Source of the DNA: an uncultured Lutibacter sp.
GTDB taxonomy: Bacteria > Bacteroidota > Bacteroidia > Flavobacteriales > Flavobacteriaceae
Assembly (NCBI RefSeq): GCF_947495725.1
Contig: NZ_CANLZZ010000007.1
Coordinates: 1-64,000 of the forward strand
Length of the DNA stretch: 64,000 bases
Direction: 5' to 3'
In this document: positions 44,601 to 52,630 of the stretch, piece by piece
How positions within the stretch are numbered: the stretch's first letter is position 1
Layout of the letters: each line of letters opens with the position of its first letter
Made by a program: the position numbers and the translations under genes
Notes under the pieces: model-generated
Database searches by the model: none
What the model saw: the letters and a program-made list of their open reading frames with translations, nothing else
Told to the model about the DNA's origin: nothing

Positions 44601-45140
44601 CTAAGCAATAATGCTAGTTTTTTAATTGAATTAGATTGTAAAGAAGCTTATTCGTTTATTTTTTCGGCTCCAAATTATCAAAATAATCTTTGGGAAATCC
44701 CTACAACATCTGGTTACAACAATTCAATAAACCAAACATTCTATTTATCTGAAGAAGAAGTTTTTGAAACAGTACAAAGCAAAAAATCGATAAAAACTAA
44801 ACCAATTTATTTTGATTTAGATAAATCTAGTGTATCCCAAAATGCCATTCCAGAATTGGAAAAAGTAGTTGCTACTTTAAAGAAATATCCAAATTTAAAA
44901 ATTGAAGTAAAATCGCATACAGATAGCAGAGCTTCTGATAATTACAACCTAGAACTATCGGAAAACAGAGCAAAATCTGTTGCAAATTATATTATCTCTA
45001 AAGGAATAGATGCTAGCAAAGTAATAGGTAAAGGTTATGGAGAAACACAGCTCTTAAATAAATGTTCTAACGGGATTAAATGTACTGAGGCAGAACATAG
45101 AGCAAATAGAAGAACCGAGTTTATTGTAATTGAAGAATAA
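41697..45140 (+). CDS. Giant OmpA-family protein with PD40-type N-terminus and eight beta-domain repeats
   Basis: This 1147-residue protein has a signal peptide (FQLFSQ), a WD40/PD40-like beta-propeller region (about 30-300; LSKDGKKLYFISDMPNGYGNT), eight tandem carboxypeptidase-regulatory-like repeats of about 89 residues (about 305-1015), each opening with C-x-Q/Y and a G-x-(V/I)-x-(N/D) start and holding a conserved inner Cys before YK/YT/YV, and a C-terminal OmpA peptidoglycan-binding domain (VKSHTDSRASDNYNLELSE, AKSVANYIISKGI). It probably tethers the outer membrane to the wall. Two repeats are almost identical in DNA. Confidence 0.88.
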   Translation: MKKTTLFVFLFLSFQLFSQEFKYEIINTSINSKYAELGVTYLNANEVLFASSKKTSNDKNFKKDRRVNNRQMFVDLYRAVINDEGDLIQTNRFTNDINNMFYVSDITFTSDLKTTYFTWNNFYNTTGRKDSAEWKKLHIVKANVNNNLEVSNFVKLPFYSKEYSIMQPELSKDGKKLYFISDMPNGYGNTDIYVVDINDDGTYGKPKNLGPNVNTSQSESYPFIDKDNTLYFSSYGHNAKGGLDIFKSDFKNGEFQKATALPEPINSKNDDFAFVVNSSNNTGFFTSNRKKGKGDVDIYGFKLSEKEIQCNQLISGIVLNKKTKKILKGATLSLFNNENELIEAVISDKNANYTFNLNCNENYKITVEKENYITTEIEFETNDTLDFEIKNKIELEEIECSQTIAGLVYNKQTKEPLTDVTINLFKDNEIIDSVTTNENSSFRLDANCNSNYVIITKREGFLPTEIKLKTTSEFDFENIENIELTPTECQQLLSGTIVNKLNGEPVISTSILLLENNKTIASEKLNSNFNFKFELNCDKNYTVKIEKDGFETAQIDFNTSTERDLEFSKTFELTPIECNQSITGIISNKNNGDALTNVKVTLFKNNEIIDSQITENDANYNFDVKCDENYKIVAEKDGFEPFELTLQTNEKNDAIITKNISLTQLVCNQLVIVSANNKLTKEQLYNVKVSLVLNGKTIQTQNIGSDKQISFQLTCDKNYTIIAEKTGFESVETKLNTSNERDLEFSKTFELTPIECNQSITGIISNKNNEDTLTNVKISLYKNNEIIDSQITENDANYNFDVKCDENYKLIAEKDGFEPFELTLQTNGKNEAITTKNISLTPLVCNQLISGVVIDEHTKEQLNNLQISLFQNNVKLKTITLRNLKFEFQLDCDTSYKLVVEKTNYKNSEIEINTTDVRNSNIEKTINLEPLECKYIVRGSILDKITKLPVPNVKVNILKGELNFKELDLSNNASFLIELDCKEAYSFIFSAPNYQNNLWEIPTTSGYNNSINQTFYLSEEEVFETVQSKKSIKTKPIYFDLDKSSVSQNAIPELEKVVATLKKYPNLKIEVKSHTDSRASDNYNLELSENRAKSVANYIISKGIDASKVIGKGYGETQLLNKCSNGIKCTEAEHRANRRTEFIVIEE
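43386..44238 (+). repeat. Two-unit intragenic duplication in the OmpA gene
   Basis: DNA at 43386-43704 recurs at 43920-44238 with few changes, an offset of 534 bp or exactly two 89-codon repeat units. The duplication is therefore recent and in frame. Confidence 0.85.
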
Positions 45141-45481
45141 TGAAGGAAACGATAACTTTTGAAGATTTTCAAAAAGTAGATATTCGAATAGGAACTATTA
45201 TAGAAGTTAATGATTTTCCAAAAGCTAGAATTCCTGCCTATAAACTTAAAATAGACTTTGGAGCACTTGGCATTAAAAATTCAAGTGCTCAAATAACTGC
45301 TCTTTATTCAAAAGAGGAATTAATTGGTATACAAGTTACAGCTGTTGTAAATTTCAAAAAGAAACAAATTGCTAATTTTTTTAGTGAATGTTTAGTGTTA
45401 GGTATTTACAATTCTAAAAATGAAGTAGTTTTATTAAAATCTTCAAAACATAACATTAAAAACGGAGAACAGGTGTTGTAA
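45140..45481 (+). CDS. CsaA-like tRNA-binding-domain protein
   Basis: This 113-residue protein is a stand-alone EMAP/tRNA-binding OB fold, as in CsaA: DFQKVDIRIGTIIEVNDFP, AYKLKIDFG, IGIQVTAVVNFKKKQIANF and the SECLVLG strand. CsaA has been described as an export-related chaperone and dimeric tRNA-binding protein. Its ATG shares one base with the OmpA stop codon (TAATG), so translation is coupled. This is the last gene of the Mpo1-OmpA unit. Confidence 0.88.
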   Translation: MKETITFEDFQKVDIRIGTIIEVNDFPKARIPAYKLKIDFGALGIKNSSAQITALYSKEELIGIQVTAVVNFKKKQIANFFSECLVLGIYNSKNEVVLLKSSKHNIKNGEQVL

Positions 45482-45532
45482 CTTAAACTAGAATACAAAA
45501 AGTAACTAACTTAATTCTTCCTTTATTTAAAT

Positions 45533-45568
45533 AAAAAAGCACAAATTTAATAATTTGTGCTTTTTTTT
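45533..45568. terminator. Bidirectional terminator
   Basis: GCACAAATT and AATTTGTGC pair around TAAT, with flanking A and T runs. It ends the CsaA transcript and the accessory gene from the other strand. Its 22-base core is repeated in inverse orientation at 46433-46454. Confidence 0.88.
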
Positions 45569-45600
45569 CTATTTTTTAGAACCTTGGTTATGGTTCGAAA

Positions 45601-46311
45601 TTAATCAATTAATTTTTTCCAAATAGAAATTGTCCCATCTCTATTTTTAACAGAAAAATATTTTGGTCTTTTTTTATATATAATCAAAGTATCTATTTTA
45701 TTTAGAATTGGCAACCCATAACCCTCTTTTTGTAGAAAAATAGAAATATCGTAAATATAATTTTTATCTATTTCAAATTCATATTGTCTATAGCCAATGT
45801 GTGATACTGTTAACCGTAAAGTAGTTCTATCTCTTTTTAAATCTACAGAAGCAATTCCCTTTTCATTTGCTGAAACCCCACCATAACCATATTTCGATAA
45901 ACTATCTTTATAAACTATGCTTACAGAAGGTAGTGGAATGCTGTCAAAATTAAAAATATTAATCTTTAAATTAATAGAATCTTTACTATTTGTCCAGATT
46001 TTCGAAAGATGATAACCTATTTTAATAGGTTCTGTTTTATTATAATTTAAGATTAATTTGTTTCCTTTAAATTTATATTTACCCTGTCCATATTCAAACA
46101 TTCCTGTATCACCACCATATTTATATTTGAAATTTTTTTCTTTTTGAAATGTTAAACAATTAAAGAAATCTTTCATTGTATAATCAATACAGAAAGTTCC
46201 AATTAGATTAGTTTGAGCATTTGAATTGCAACAAAGCATTCCTACCAAAATAATTATAAATGGTTTAATTACAATTTGTACCTTTTGAATTATAGTTACC
46301 ACCTTGTTCAT
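45601..46311 (-). CDS. Hypothetical secreted protein with carboxypeptidase-regulatory-like region
   Basis: This 236-residue protein has an N-terminal hydrophobic signal (PFIIILVGMLCCNSNAQ). A first part (about 35-105, FCIDYTMKDFFNCLTF, GKYKFKGNKLILNYN) resembles flavobacterial domains that report values in a lipocalin-like fold; the second (about 110-195, VSIVYKDSLSKYGYGGV, LRLTVSHIGYRQYEFEI) looks like a CarboxypepD_reg domain. I cannot assign a function. It lies between two inverse terminator copies on the same strand as the three accessory genes upstream. Confidence 0.7.
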   Translation of the reverse strand: MNKVVTIIQKVQIVIKPFIIILVGMLCCNSNAQTNLIGTFCIDYTMKDFFNCLTFQKEKNFKYKYGGDTGMFEYGQGKYKFKGNKLILNYNKTEPIKIGYHLSKIWTNSKDSINLKINIFNFDSIPLPSVSIVYKDSLSKYGYGGVSANEKGIASVDLKRDRTTLRLTVSHIGYRQYEFEIDKNYIYDISIFLQKEGYGLPILNKIDTLIIYKKRPKYFSVKNRDGTISIWKKLID

Positions 46312-46428
46312 TTATTAATATATTTTTTATTTTATCTCTATCTGATTGTTTTGGAATTAAAGCTTTTTTTTGAATGTTAATATTAGAATACTTAAAGCAA
46401 CAAAATTATTAGTTTATTTTTTTAACAG

Positions 46429-46458
46429 AAAAGCACAAATTATTAAATTTGTGCTTTT
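46429..46458. terminator. Terminator, inverse copy of the one at 45533
   Basis: GCACAAATTATTAAATTTGT-type stem (46433-46454) flanked by AAAA and TTTT. The 22-base core is the exact reverse complement of 45539-45560. Confidence 0.75.
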
Positions 46459-46466
46459 GGTTCATG

Positions 46467-47066
46467 TTATCCTATTCCTAAACTTATTCTTTTAAATATT
46501 ACCCACTTTTCATTAACTTTTTTATAGATTGATAATACTTCATTCCCCGAATTTCTGTGAAAATCGCCTAAATAGTGCCTTATAAGTGAATATTTTTTGT
46601 CTTTTGTGAAAACCGGATAAGATAAAACTATTAGACTTTTGTTATTATAGAAATCAACTCTGTGAGTCTTTACCTCTAAATTAATGATTGTTAAATTTTC
46701 AAAAGATAATTTAGAAGAATCAATAAATTTCACTCTCTTAACCTGTTTTTTGTATTGATTAATTTGAACTTCATTAAAAATATTTTCAAATTCTTCTTTT
46801 GATAAGGAATAAAAAGTAGTTAAAAAATGATATTCATAATTATCATTTGTAAATTCTAAATCTTCAAAATCCCATAACAAATAATCGGTAAATCGTTTTT
46901 CTAAAAAAACCTTTCCTTCCTCAATAGATGTTGTTAAAAAACTCAATTCGTTATTGATAATATTATAAGCATCTTCATTTTTATGATTAACTCTTGTCTT
47001 TGTAGCGCAAGAAACAAATAACAATATTGAAATTAGAATAATGAAACTTCTCGTATTTAATCGCAT
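46467..47066 (-). CDS. Hypothetical lipoprotein
   Basis: I do not recognise this 199-residue protein. It has a lipoprotein signal (ILLFVSC then ATKTRVNH, Cys20). The mature part is mixed alpha/beta with DLEFTNDNYEYHFLTTFY and YSLIRHYLGDFHRNSGNE, and a WVIFKRISLGIG tail that resembles strand ends of small binding domains. It follows the 148-residue secreted protein after 29 bases and ends just before a terminator, as the last gene of a three-gene unit. Confidence 0.7.
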   Translation of the reverse strand: MRLNTRSFIILISILLFVSCATKTRVNHKNEDAYNIINNELSFLTTSIEEGKVFLEKRFTDYLLWDFEDLEFTNDNYEYHFLTTFYSLSKEEFENIFNEVQINQYKKQVKRVKFIDSSKLSFENLTIINLEVKTHRVDFYNNKSLIVLSYPVFTKDKKYSLIRHYLGDFHRNSGNEVLSIYKKVNEKWVIFKRISLGIG

Positions 47067-47095
47067 TTTTAATAAACGTGGTTGTGGTATATTTT

Positions 47096-47533
47096 TTATT
47101 CAAATATAATTGGTCGAACTTTTCTTAAAATAAAATTTTTGCATTTTTTTGGCTCAATAAAAATAAATTCTGTATTTGTTTCATCAAAGTTTTTATTTAA
47201 ATTTAAAAATTCTCTACTTGTTTTAAGTATTTTTAACTCATCAATATAATGCTTATTTACAATTGTGTCGTTTTTTCTGTTAAAACTGAAAAAAAGTTCC
47301 TCAAAAGCATCATATTCAATATTATCACCTGTCAAATTTGAAGGTTTTCTCACCTTTTTTATAATTTTTTTTTCATTTATTATTTTGTAACCGCTTATTT
47401 TCCCATCAGATGAATCAATAAGTTTAGTTACAAGAGAATCCTTTTCATTAATCATGAAATACTGCGTATCAACTTTTTGAGAAAAAGTATTAGAATAAAT
47501 TAATGCTACAATTAAGAATATATAAACTTTCAT
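47096..47533 (-). CDS. Hypothetical secreted protein
   Basis: This protein of 145 residues starts at ATG 47533, giving MKVYIFLIVALIYSNTFSQ as signal peptide. The mature part (KVDTQYFMINEKDSLVTKLID and so on) is charged and beta-rich with no motif I recognise. The ATG shares one base with the stop of the upstream metalloprotease-like gene (TAATG), so its translation is coupled to that gene and could depend on the phase state there. Confidence 0.68.
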   Translation of the reverse strand: MKVYIFLIVALIYSNTFSQKVDTQYFMINEKDSLVTKLIDSSDGKISGYKIINEKKIIKKVRKPSNLTGDNIEYDAFEELFFSFNRKNDTIVNKHYIDELKILKTSREFLNLNKNFDETNTEFIFIEPKKCKNFILRKVRPIIFE

Positions 47534-49260
47534 TATTGACAATTTTTATTTCCATTTTTTTTATGCTCTTTGATAATGTTCAAAATTTCATCTTTATTTT
47601 GAACAGCTGCCCAAGCTTCTGTAATGAATGTTGAATTTCCTGTAGGATCATTTTCATCTATCAGTTCTGTAGCTAATCCTTCCCAAGCTAATGCATTATA
47701 GAATTCATCCGAATGTTGACCATTATCAAACTGTTTTAATCCAATTGCAATAGTATTTCTATAGTGCTCTGCCATTTGTTCATGATCCCAATTTTTTTTA
47801 AATCTTCTAAAATAGTCGTAAACCCCAGGGAAACTAGTTTCATTACTCTCATCTCTTGAAGCAAATTCTCTTAATCTAGCGTGTACACCTTCATGAATAA
47901 TTGTTCTAGCAATAGTTAAAGTTGTATTTACATTCTCAGCTCTATTTTCATTAATTTTGATAGTAAAAGTATTACCTATCTTAACCGTTGCAGCATTTGT
48001 AAGGCTTCCAAGTGAATTTGACATTTTAAATATTAAATCAAAATCAGATGGGTTGTCTCCATCTTCAAAATTTTCTAATATCCAGTTAATATTATTGTTA
48101 TTATCGACCATTTTCCCATAAACACAATCAGCTTTTCCAGTTAGGTAATTGGTTATTTTGTCAGGTGCATCCACACACTCTCCATTAACCATAACTCCAC
48201 CATTTAGACATCTATTTGGTAAAGGAAGGTTCACTCCAACTTCTCCTTCTTCGTCAGGGCAAGGATCAGTATCTACAGTTACTTTTGATGATTTACTAGG
48301 TTTATCTTGATGAAGATTTTGCTCCATTGGAGGACATTCAAATACTATTTTTTCTGAACTAGTAGCTCCATTGTTATATATTTTATTTATTATAACATAA
48401 CAACTACCAGAAGAATTGCCATAAGAAAATTCAGTATATCGGGTAACACTTACAAATGTTACACCTGTATAGTTAAGTTGAATAGGCGTACTTACCGTCA
48501 TTGGAGGTAGCGTAGGAGCCAAAGAAGCAATATTTACTTGTGGATTTGCTATTATATCGGTGTGTGATGTTGGATCTCCTGTATTTGTATCATAGCTGTT
48601 TAGAAAAATTTCAAAATTCTCACCTTGTTGAAGCTCATAATCATAATTATAATCTAAAGGATTCATTTGTAAAAAATTGGTAGGAGATAAATTATGAATA
48701 CTTCCATTTAACCCTGTAGACAATGTGTTGTCGATAGTTGTTTCAACAGGAGGACAAGGGTCTATATCTCCTGATTTATTTGATAATCCATCTAGGTCAT
48801 CAAAAAAACGTTTAAAAGGAATTATGTGCTTTTTACCCTTAAAATAACGAAAATCTCTATTATTTTCTAAAAAAGTAGCTACCGCATCTTCATCAATCAC
48901 ATATTTAGTAATATAAGGATCTTTTACTTTTCCATTTTTAGATTCACTTACAACAACATTATAAAACTCATTTATGGGAGCGTTGTCTACCGTTACTTGA
49001 AATGAGTAATTTGTAATACCTTCATAATTTCTAATTTTTAAAATAGAGTTTAGGTTAATAAATCCTTTTTTATAATCTACACTCTTGCTTTGAAATCCAT
49101 TTTTTGAAGAAGCAACACCAGTAATTGATATTATTGCATTTATAGCTTTAGGAGCATCTTCAAATGAAACGAATTTAACTTCAGTATCAGTTTGGTTTAT
49201 TATTTGTTCAATAATTTCATCGGAAATGACTAATTCTTTATCGCAATTTGTTGTAAACAT
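47533..49260 (-). CDS. HExxH lipoprotein, probable metallopeptidase, signal peptide out of frame (phase-variable candidate)
   Basis: The open frame gives 575 residues from an internal Met, starting MFTTNCDKELVISDE. The codons just upstream encode LFRIGVLLFSIL, which with MFTTNC forms a normal lipoprotein signal, so the real start must lie further up. The only ATG, at 49357, opens MKRLKNHRKTTEKQPKN but hits a stop at 49291 because an 11-bp tandem repeat leaves it out of frame. The C-terminal domain has IIHEGVHARL (His456, Glu457, His460) and DHEQMAEHY, which fit a zinc peptidase of unknown target. A beta-rich domain precedes it. No homologue function is recognised. Confidence 0.72.
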   Translation of the reverse strand: MFTTNCDKELVISDEIIEQIINQTDTEVKFVSFEDAPKAINAIISITGVASSKNGFQSKSVDYKKGFINLNSILKIRNYEGITNYSFQVTVDNAPINEFYNVVVSESKNGKVKDPYITKYVIDEDAVATFLENNRDFRYFKGKKHIIPFKRFFDDLDGLSNKSGDIDPCPPVETTIDNTLSTGLNGSIHNLSPTNFLQMNPLDYNYDYELQQGENFEIFLNSYDTNTGDPTSHTDIIANPQVNIASLAPTLPPMTVSTPIQLNYTGVTFVSVTRYTEFSYGNSSGSCYVIINKIYNNGATSSEKIVFECPPMEQNLHQDKPSKSSKVTVDTDPCPDEEGEVGVNLPLPNRCLNGGVMVNGECVDAPDKITNYLTGKADCVYGKMVDNNNNINWILENFEDGDNPSDFDLIFKMSNSLGSLTNAATVKIGNTFTIKINENRAENVNTTLTIARTIIHEGVHARLREFASRDESNETSFPGVYDYFRRFKKNWDHEQMAEHYRNTIAIGLKQFDNGQHSDEFYNALAWEGLATELIDENDPTGNSTFITEAWAAVQNKDEILNIIKEHKKNGNKNCQ

Positions 49261-49292
49261 TAAAATTGAGAATAATAAAACTCCAATTCTAA

Positions 49293-49336
49293 ATAGTTTT
49301 TCGTTTGTTTTTCGGTTGTTTTTCGGTTGTTTTTCG
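49293..49336 (-). repeat. 11-bp tandem repeat in the signal-peptide region
   Basis: Four 11-bp units end in CG at 49303, 49314, 49325 and 49336. The two furthest upstream are identical (GTTGTTTTTCG), the third differs by one base and the fourth by more. Eleven is not a multiple of three, so gain or loss of units shifts the reading frame; one more unit or two fewer would join ATG 49357 to the lipoprotein frame. Confidence 0.85.
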
Positions 49337-49584
49337 GTGGTTTTTTAATCTTTTCATAGTGATAAAATTATTTTTAAATATTTATGTTTTTTAAACATTA
49401 AATTTAAACAACTTGGTTGACTTTTTGGTATGGTGAAACCATAAATTTGGTGTGCATTTACCTCCTTTCTTAGATTAAACCTCAACAACTATTCCAATTG
49501 TAAATTTCAATAAAACATATTAAAAAAGGAATACAGGTTACATAATTAGGGTCATAAATACACACTTTTCTAATCGCGAATTTC

Positions 49585-49592
49585 TATATTTG
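49585..49592 (+). promoter_or_regulatory. -7 element upstream of the FAD/Fe-S oxidase gene
   Basis: TATATTTG fits TAnnTTTG 19 bases before the GTG start. The remaining 49358-49584 shows no gene I can support. Confidence 0.6.
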
Positions 49593-49611
49593 ATTTTCAA
49601 AAGAAATTATT

Positions 49612-52521
49612 GTGATTCAACAAAATTTAAACATACTTTCTAATAAGCTAAACGGTGAGTTCGTTTTCGATAATTTGCATAAAAGTATTTATGCTACAGA
49701 TGCTTCTGTATACAGAAAAATTCCGTTAGCAGTAGCTTTTCCTAAAAATAACGAAGACTTAAAAAGGCTAATTCAATTTGCTTCTGAAAACAAAATCACG
49801 CTTATTCCAAGAGCTGCAGGAACATCATTAGCTGGGCAATGTGTGGGAGAAGGTATTGTAGTTGATGTTTCAAAACACTTCACAAATATTTTATCTTTTG
49901 ATGAAAAAAATAAAACAATCACTGTTCAGCCAGGAATAATTAGAGATGAATTAAATCTTTTTCTAAAACCTTATGGCTTATTTTTTAGCCCAAACACTTC
50001 AACCAGTAATAGATGTATGATTGGTGGAATGGTTGGTAATAATTCATCAGGTACAACTTCAATTCAATATGGAGTTACACGAGATAAAATTATTGAACTT
50101 AAAACCATTTTAAGTGATGGTTCTGAAGCTATATTTAATGAAATTTCAAAAGATGAATTCAATTCTAAAAAGATTGGAAATTCATTGGAAAGCAACATTT
50201 ATAAATCTCTTTATAATGAACTTTCTTCGGAAGAAATTCAACAAGAAATAAAAAACCAATTTCCAAAACCAGAAATTCACAGAAGAAATACAGGTTACGC
50301 TATTGACGAATTAATTGAAACCAATGTTTTTAGCAATTCTGAAGATAATATTAATCTTGGTAAACTATTATGTGGAAGCGAAGGAACACTTGCATTTACT
50401 ACTGAAATCACGCTAAAACTTGATGACTTACCTCCTACTGAAAGTATGTTGGTTGCAGCACATTTTACTAGTATTGAAGAAAGTATGAGAGCTGTGGTTG
50501 TTACAATGCAACACAACCTTTATATGTGCGAGTTAATGGATAAAACCATTTTAGATTGCACAAAAAATAACCGAGAACAACTGAAAAATAGAGATTTTGT
50601 TGAAGGTGATCCCGCAGCAATTCTAATGTTAGAATTAAAGGCTAACACAAAAAACGAAGTTGAAGAACTTGCTCAAAAACTAATTGAAGATTTAAAAAAC
50701 AACAATTTCGGCTATGCTTTTCCTATTTTAAAAGGAAATGAAATTCAAAAAGCTGTAAATCTTCGTAAAGCAGGTTTAGGTTTATTAGGTAATATTATTG
50801 GCGACAAAAAAGCTGTTGCTTGTATTGAAGATACAGCAGTTGAAGTAACAGATTTACCAAATTACATTTCAGAATTTACTGAAATGATGAAAAAATACGG
50901 TCAAAATGCGGTGTATTATGCACACGCTGGAGCTGGAGAAATTCACCTACGCCCTATTTTGAATCTAAAAAAGAATGAAGACGTTGAACTTTTTAGAACC
51001 ATAACTACTGAAGTTGCAAAATTGGTTAAAAAGTATAAAGGTAGTTTTAGTGGCGAACACGGTGATGGAATTGTACGCGCTGAATTTATTCCATTAATGA
51101 TTGGAGAAAAAAATTATGAGATCCTAAAACATATAAAAACAGCTTTTGATCCAAACAATATTTTTAACCAAGGAAAAATAGTTGATGCTTTTCCAATGGA
51201 TAAAAGTTTACGTTATAAAGTTGATAGAATTGAACCTGAAATTGAAACCATTCAAGATTTTTCTGAAAGTGAAGGGATTTTACGTGTAGCCGAAAAATGT
51301 AATGGTTCTGGAGATTGCAGAAAACCTGTTTCTGCTGGAGGAACTATGTGTCCTAGCTACAGAGCAACAAAAGATGAAAAAGATACCACACGTGCAAGAG
51401 CAAATGCTTTACGCGAGTTTTTAACCAATTCGGACAAAATAAATAAGTTTGATTACGAAGAGTTGAAAGATGTTTTCGACTTGTGCTTAAGTTGCAAAGC
51501 TTGTGCCAGCGAATGTCCAAGTAATGTAGATATTGCAGCTTTAAAAGCTGAATTTCTACATCAATATTACAAAACTAATAAGCCAACTTTAAGAACTAAA
51601 TTGTTCGCAGATAACGTAAAGTATAACAAACTAGGAAGCATTGTTCCGTTTATAACTAACATTGCATTAAATAATGTAATTACAAAAAAAGTATTAGGAA
51701 TTGCAACACAACGTAGTATTCCTAAATTGTACAAAACCACTCTTAAAAAATGGTATAAAAGCAACGTGAATCAATTGCATTCCAAAGAGTTTAAAAACGG
51801 TGAAGTTTATTTATTTTGTGATGAATTCACCAATTATTACGATGTAACTATTGGAATTGATGCTATTGAATTACTTACAAAATTAGGTTACAAGGTAATT
51901 ATTGTAAATCACGAAGAAAGTGGTAGAAGTGCTATTTCAAAAGGATTTTTAGATAAAGCCAAAGCAGTAATTGATAAAAATATTGAGATTTTTAAAAATC
52001 TTATTTCTGAAGAAAAACCTTTAATTGGTATTGAACCTTCAGCAATTTTAGGCTTTAGAGATGAATATATTCGTTTAGCTGATGATAAAAATTCAGCAAA
52101 AAATATTTCTAAAAACACTTTTACTTTTGAAGAGTTTATAAAAGCTGAATTTGAAAATGGAAAAATTAATACTTCTGATTTTACTAATAATTCAAAAGAA
52201 ATTAAAATTCACGTACATTGCCATCAGAAATCTTTAAGCACAACCGAAGCGACTTTTTCAATGTTGAATATCCCAACTAATTACAAACCAACAATTTTAA
52301 ATACAGGTTGTTGTGGTATGGCTGGAAGTTTTGGTTACGAAAAAGAGCATTATAACGTTTCAATGCAAGTTGGTGAAGACACCTTATTTCCAAAAATTAG
52401 AAATCTAGGAGAAGAAATTGAAATTTCAGCAGCAGGAACAAGCTGTAGACATCAAATAAAGGATGGAACAAAAAAACAAAGCAAACACCCAATTACATTG
52501 TTAAGAGAGGCTTTGAAATAA
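49612..52521 (+). CDS. FAD-linked oxidase with 4Fe-4S and CCG domains (YdiJ-like)
   Basis: This 969-residue protein has an FAD_binding_4 domain (about 30-260, RAAGTSLAGQCVGEGIVVD), the FAD-oxidase C-terminal domain (to about 530; GEIHLRPILN, FSGEHGDGIVRAE), two 4Fe-4S motifs (CNGSGDCRKPVSAGGTMC-PSY and CLSCKACASECP) and a C-terminal CCG-type region (HVHCHQKSL, TGCCGMAGSFGYEKEHY). This matches the YdiJ group, which oxidises D-2-hydroxy acids such as D-2-hydroxyglutarate or D-lactate. It starts with GTG at 49612. The substrate is not certain. Confidence 0.9.
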   Translation: MIQQNLNILSNKLNGEFVFDNLHKSIYATDASVYRKIPLAVAFPKNNEDLKRLIQFASENKITLIPRAAGTSLAGQCVGEGIVVDVSKHFTNILSFDEKNKTITVQPGIIRDELNLFLKPYGLFFSPNTSTSNRCMIGGMVGNNSSGTTSIQYGVTRDKIIELKTILSDGSEAIFNEISKDEFNSKKIGNSLESNIYKSLYNELSSEEIQQEIKNQFPKPEIHRRNTGYAIDELIETNVFSNSEDNINLGKLLCGSEGTLAFTTEITLKLDDLPPTESMLVAAHFTSIEESMRAVVVTMQHNLYMCELMDKTILDCTKNNREQLKNRDFVEGDPAAILMLELKANTKNEVEELAQKLIEDLKNNNFGYAFPILKGNEIQKAVNLRKAGLGLLGNIIGDKKAVACIEDTAVEVTDLPNYISEFTEMMKKYGQNAVYYAHAGAGEIHLRPILNLKKNEDVELFRTITTEVAKLVKKYKGSFSGEHGDGIVRAEFIPLMIGEKNYEILKHIKTAFDPNNIFNQGKIVDAFPMDKSLRYKVDRIEPEIETIQDFSESEGILRVAEKCNGSGDCRKPVSAGGTMCPSYRATKDEKDTTRARANALREFLTNSDKINKFDYEELKDVFDLCLSCKACASECPSNVDIAALKAEFLHQYYKTNKPTLRTKLFADNVKYNKLGSIVPFITNIALNNVITKKVLGIATQRSIPKLYKTTLKKWYKSNVNQLHSKEFKNGEVYLFCDEFTNYYDVTIGIDAIELLTKLGYKVIIVNHEESGRSAISKGFLDKAKAVIDKNIEIFKNLISEEKPLIGIEPSAILGFRDEYIRLADDKNSAKNISKNTFTFEEFIKAEFENGKINTSDFTNNSKEIKIHVHCHQKSLSTTEATFSMLNIPTNYKPTILNTGCCGMAGSFGYEKEHYNVSMQVGEDTLFPKIRNLGEEIEISAAGTSCRHQIKDGTKKQSKHPITLLREALK

Positions 52522-52534
52522 AAAACAATCAAAT

Positions 52535-52610
52535 CGTCATGCTGAACTTGTTTCAGCATCTCATTATAATTTTAGTGAGTATGAGACTCTGAATCAAGTT
52601 CAGAGTGACG
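52535..52610. repeat. Folded intergenic repeat (REP/MITE-like, 76 bp)
   Basis: The outer arms begin CGTCA and end TGACG and are about 29 bp each, inverted, with roughly five mismatches. Each arm is itself a hairpin (ATGCTGAA with TTCAGCAT; ACTCTGAA with TTCAGAGT). The arm mismatches keep both inner stems paired, so each inner hairpin has been maintained. GCTGAAC-TTG-TTTCAG motifs of this kind recur between genes in many Bacteroidota. It lies between two convergent-independent genes on the same strand and may end the upstream message. Confidence 0.75.
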
Positions 52611-52630
52611 TTTATAAAAACATATAGAAT

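Noticed and set aside
45601..49260. The accessory block as a toxin or mobile island
   Set aside because: No transposase, integrase, immunity-like gene or att-type repeats are visible, and the inverse terminators are too short to prove mobility.
49404..49457. A 17-codon frame on the minus strand preceded by AGGAGG, upstream of the metallopeptidase gene
   Set aside because: The Shine-Dalgarno match has only three bases to the ATG and flavobacteria rarely use such sites. The peptide has no repeated regulatory codons that would mark a leader peptide.
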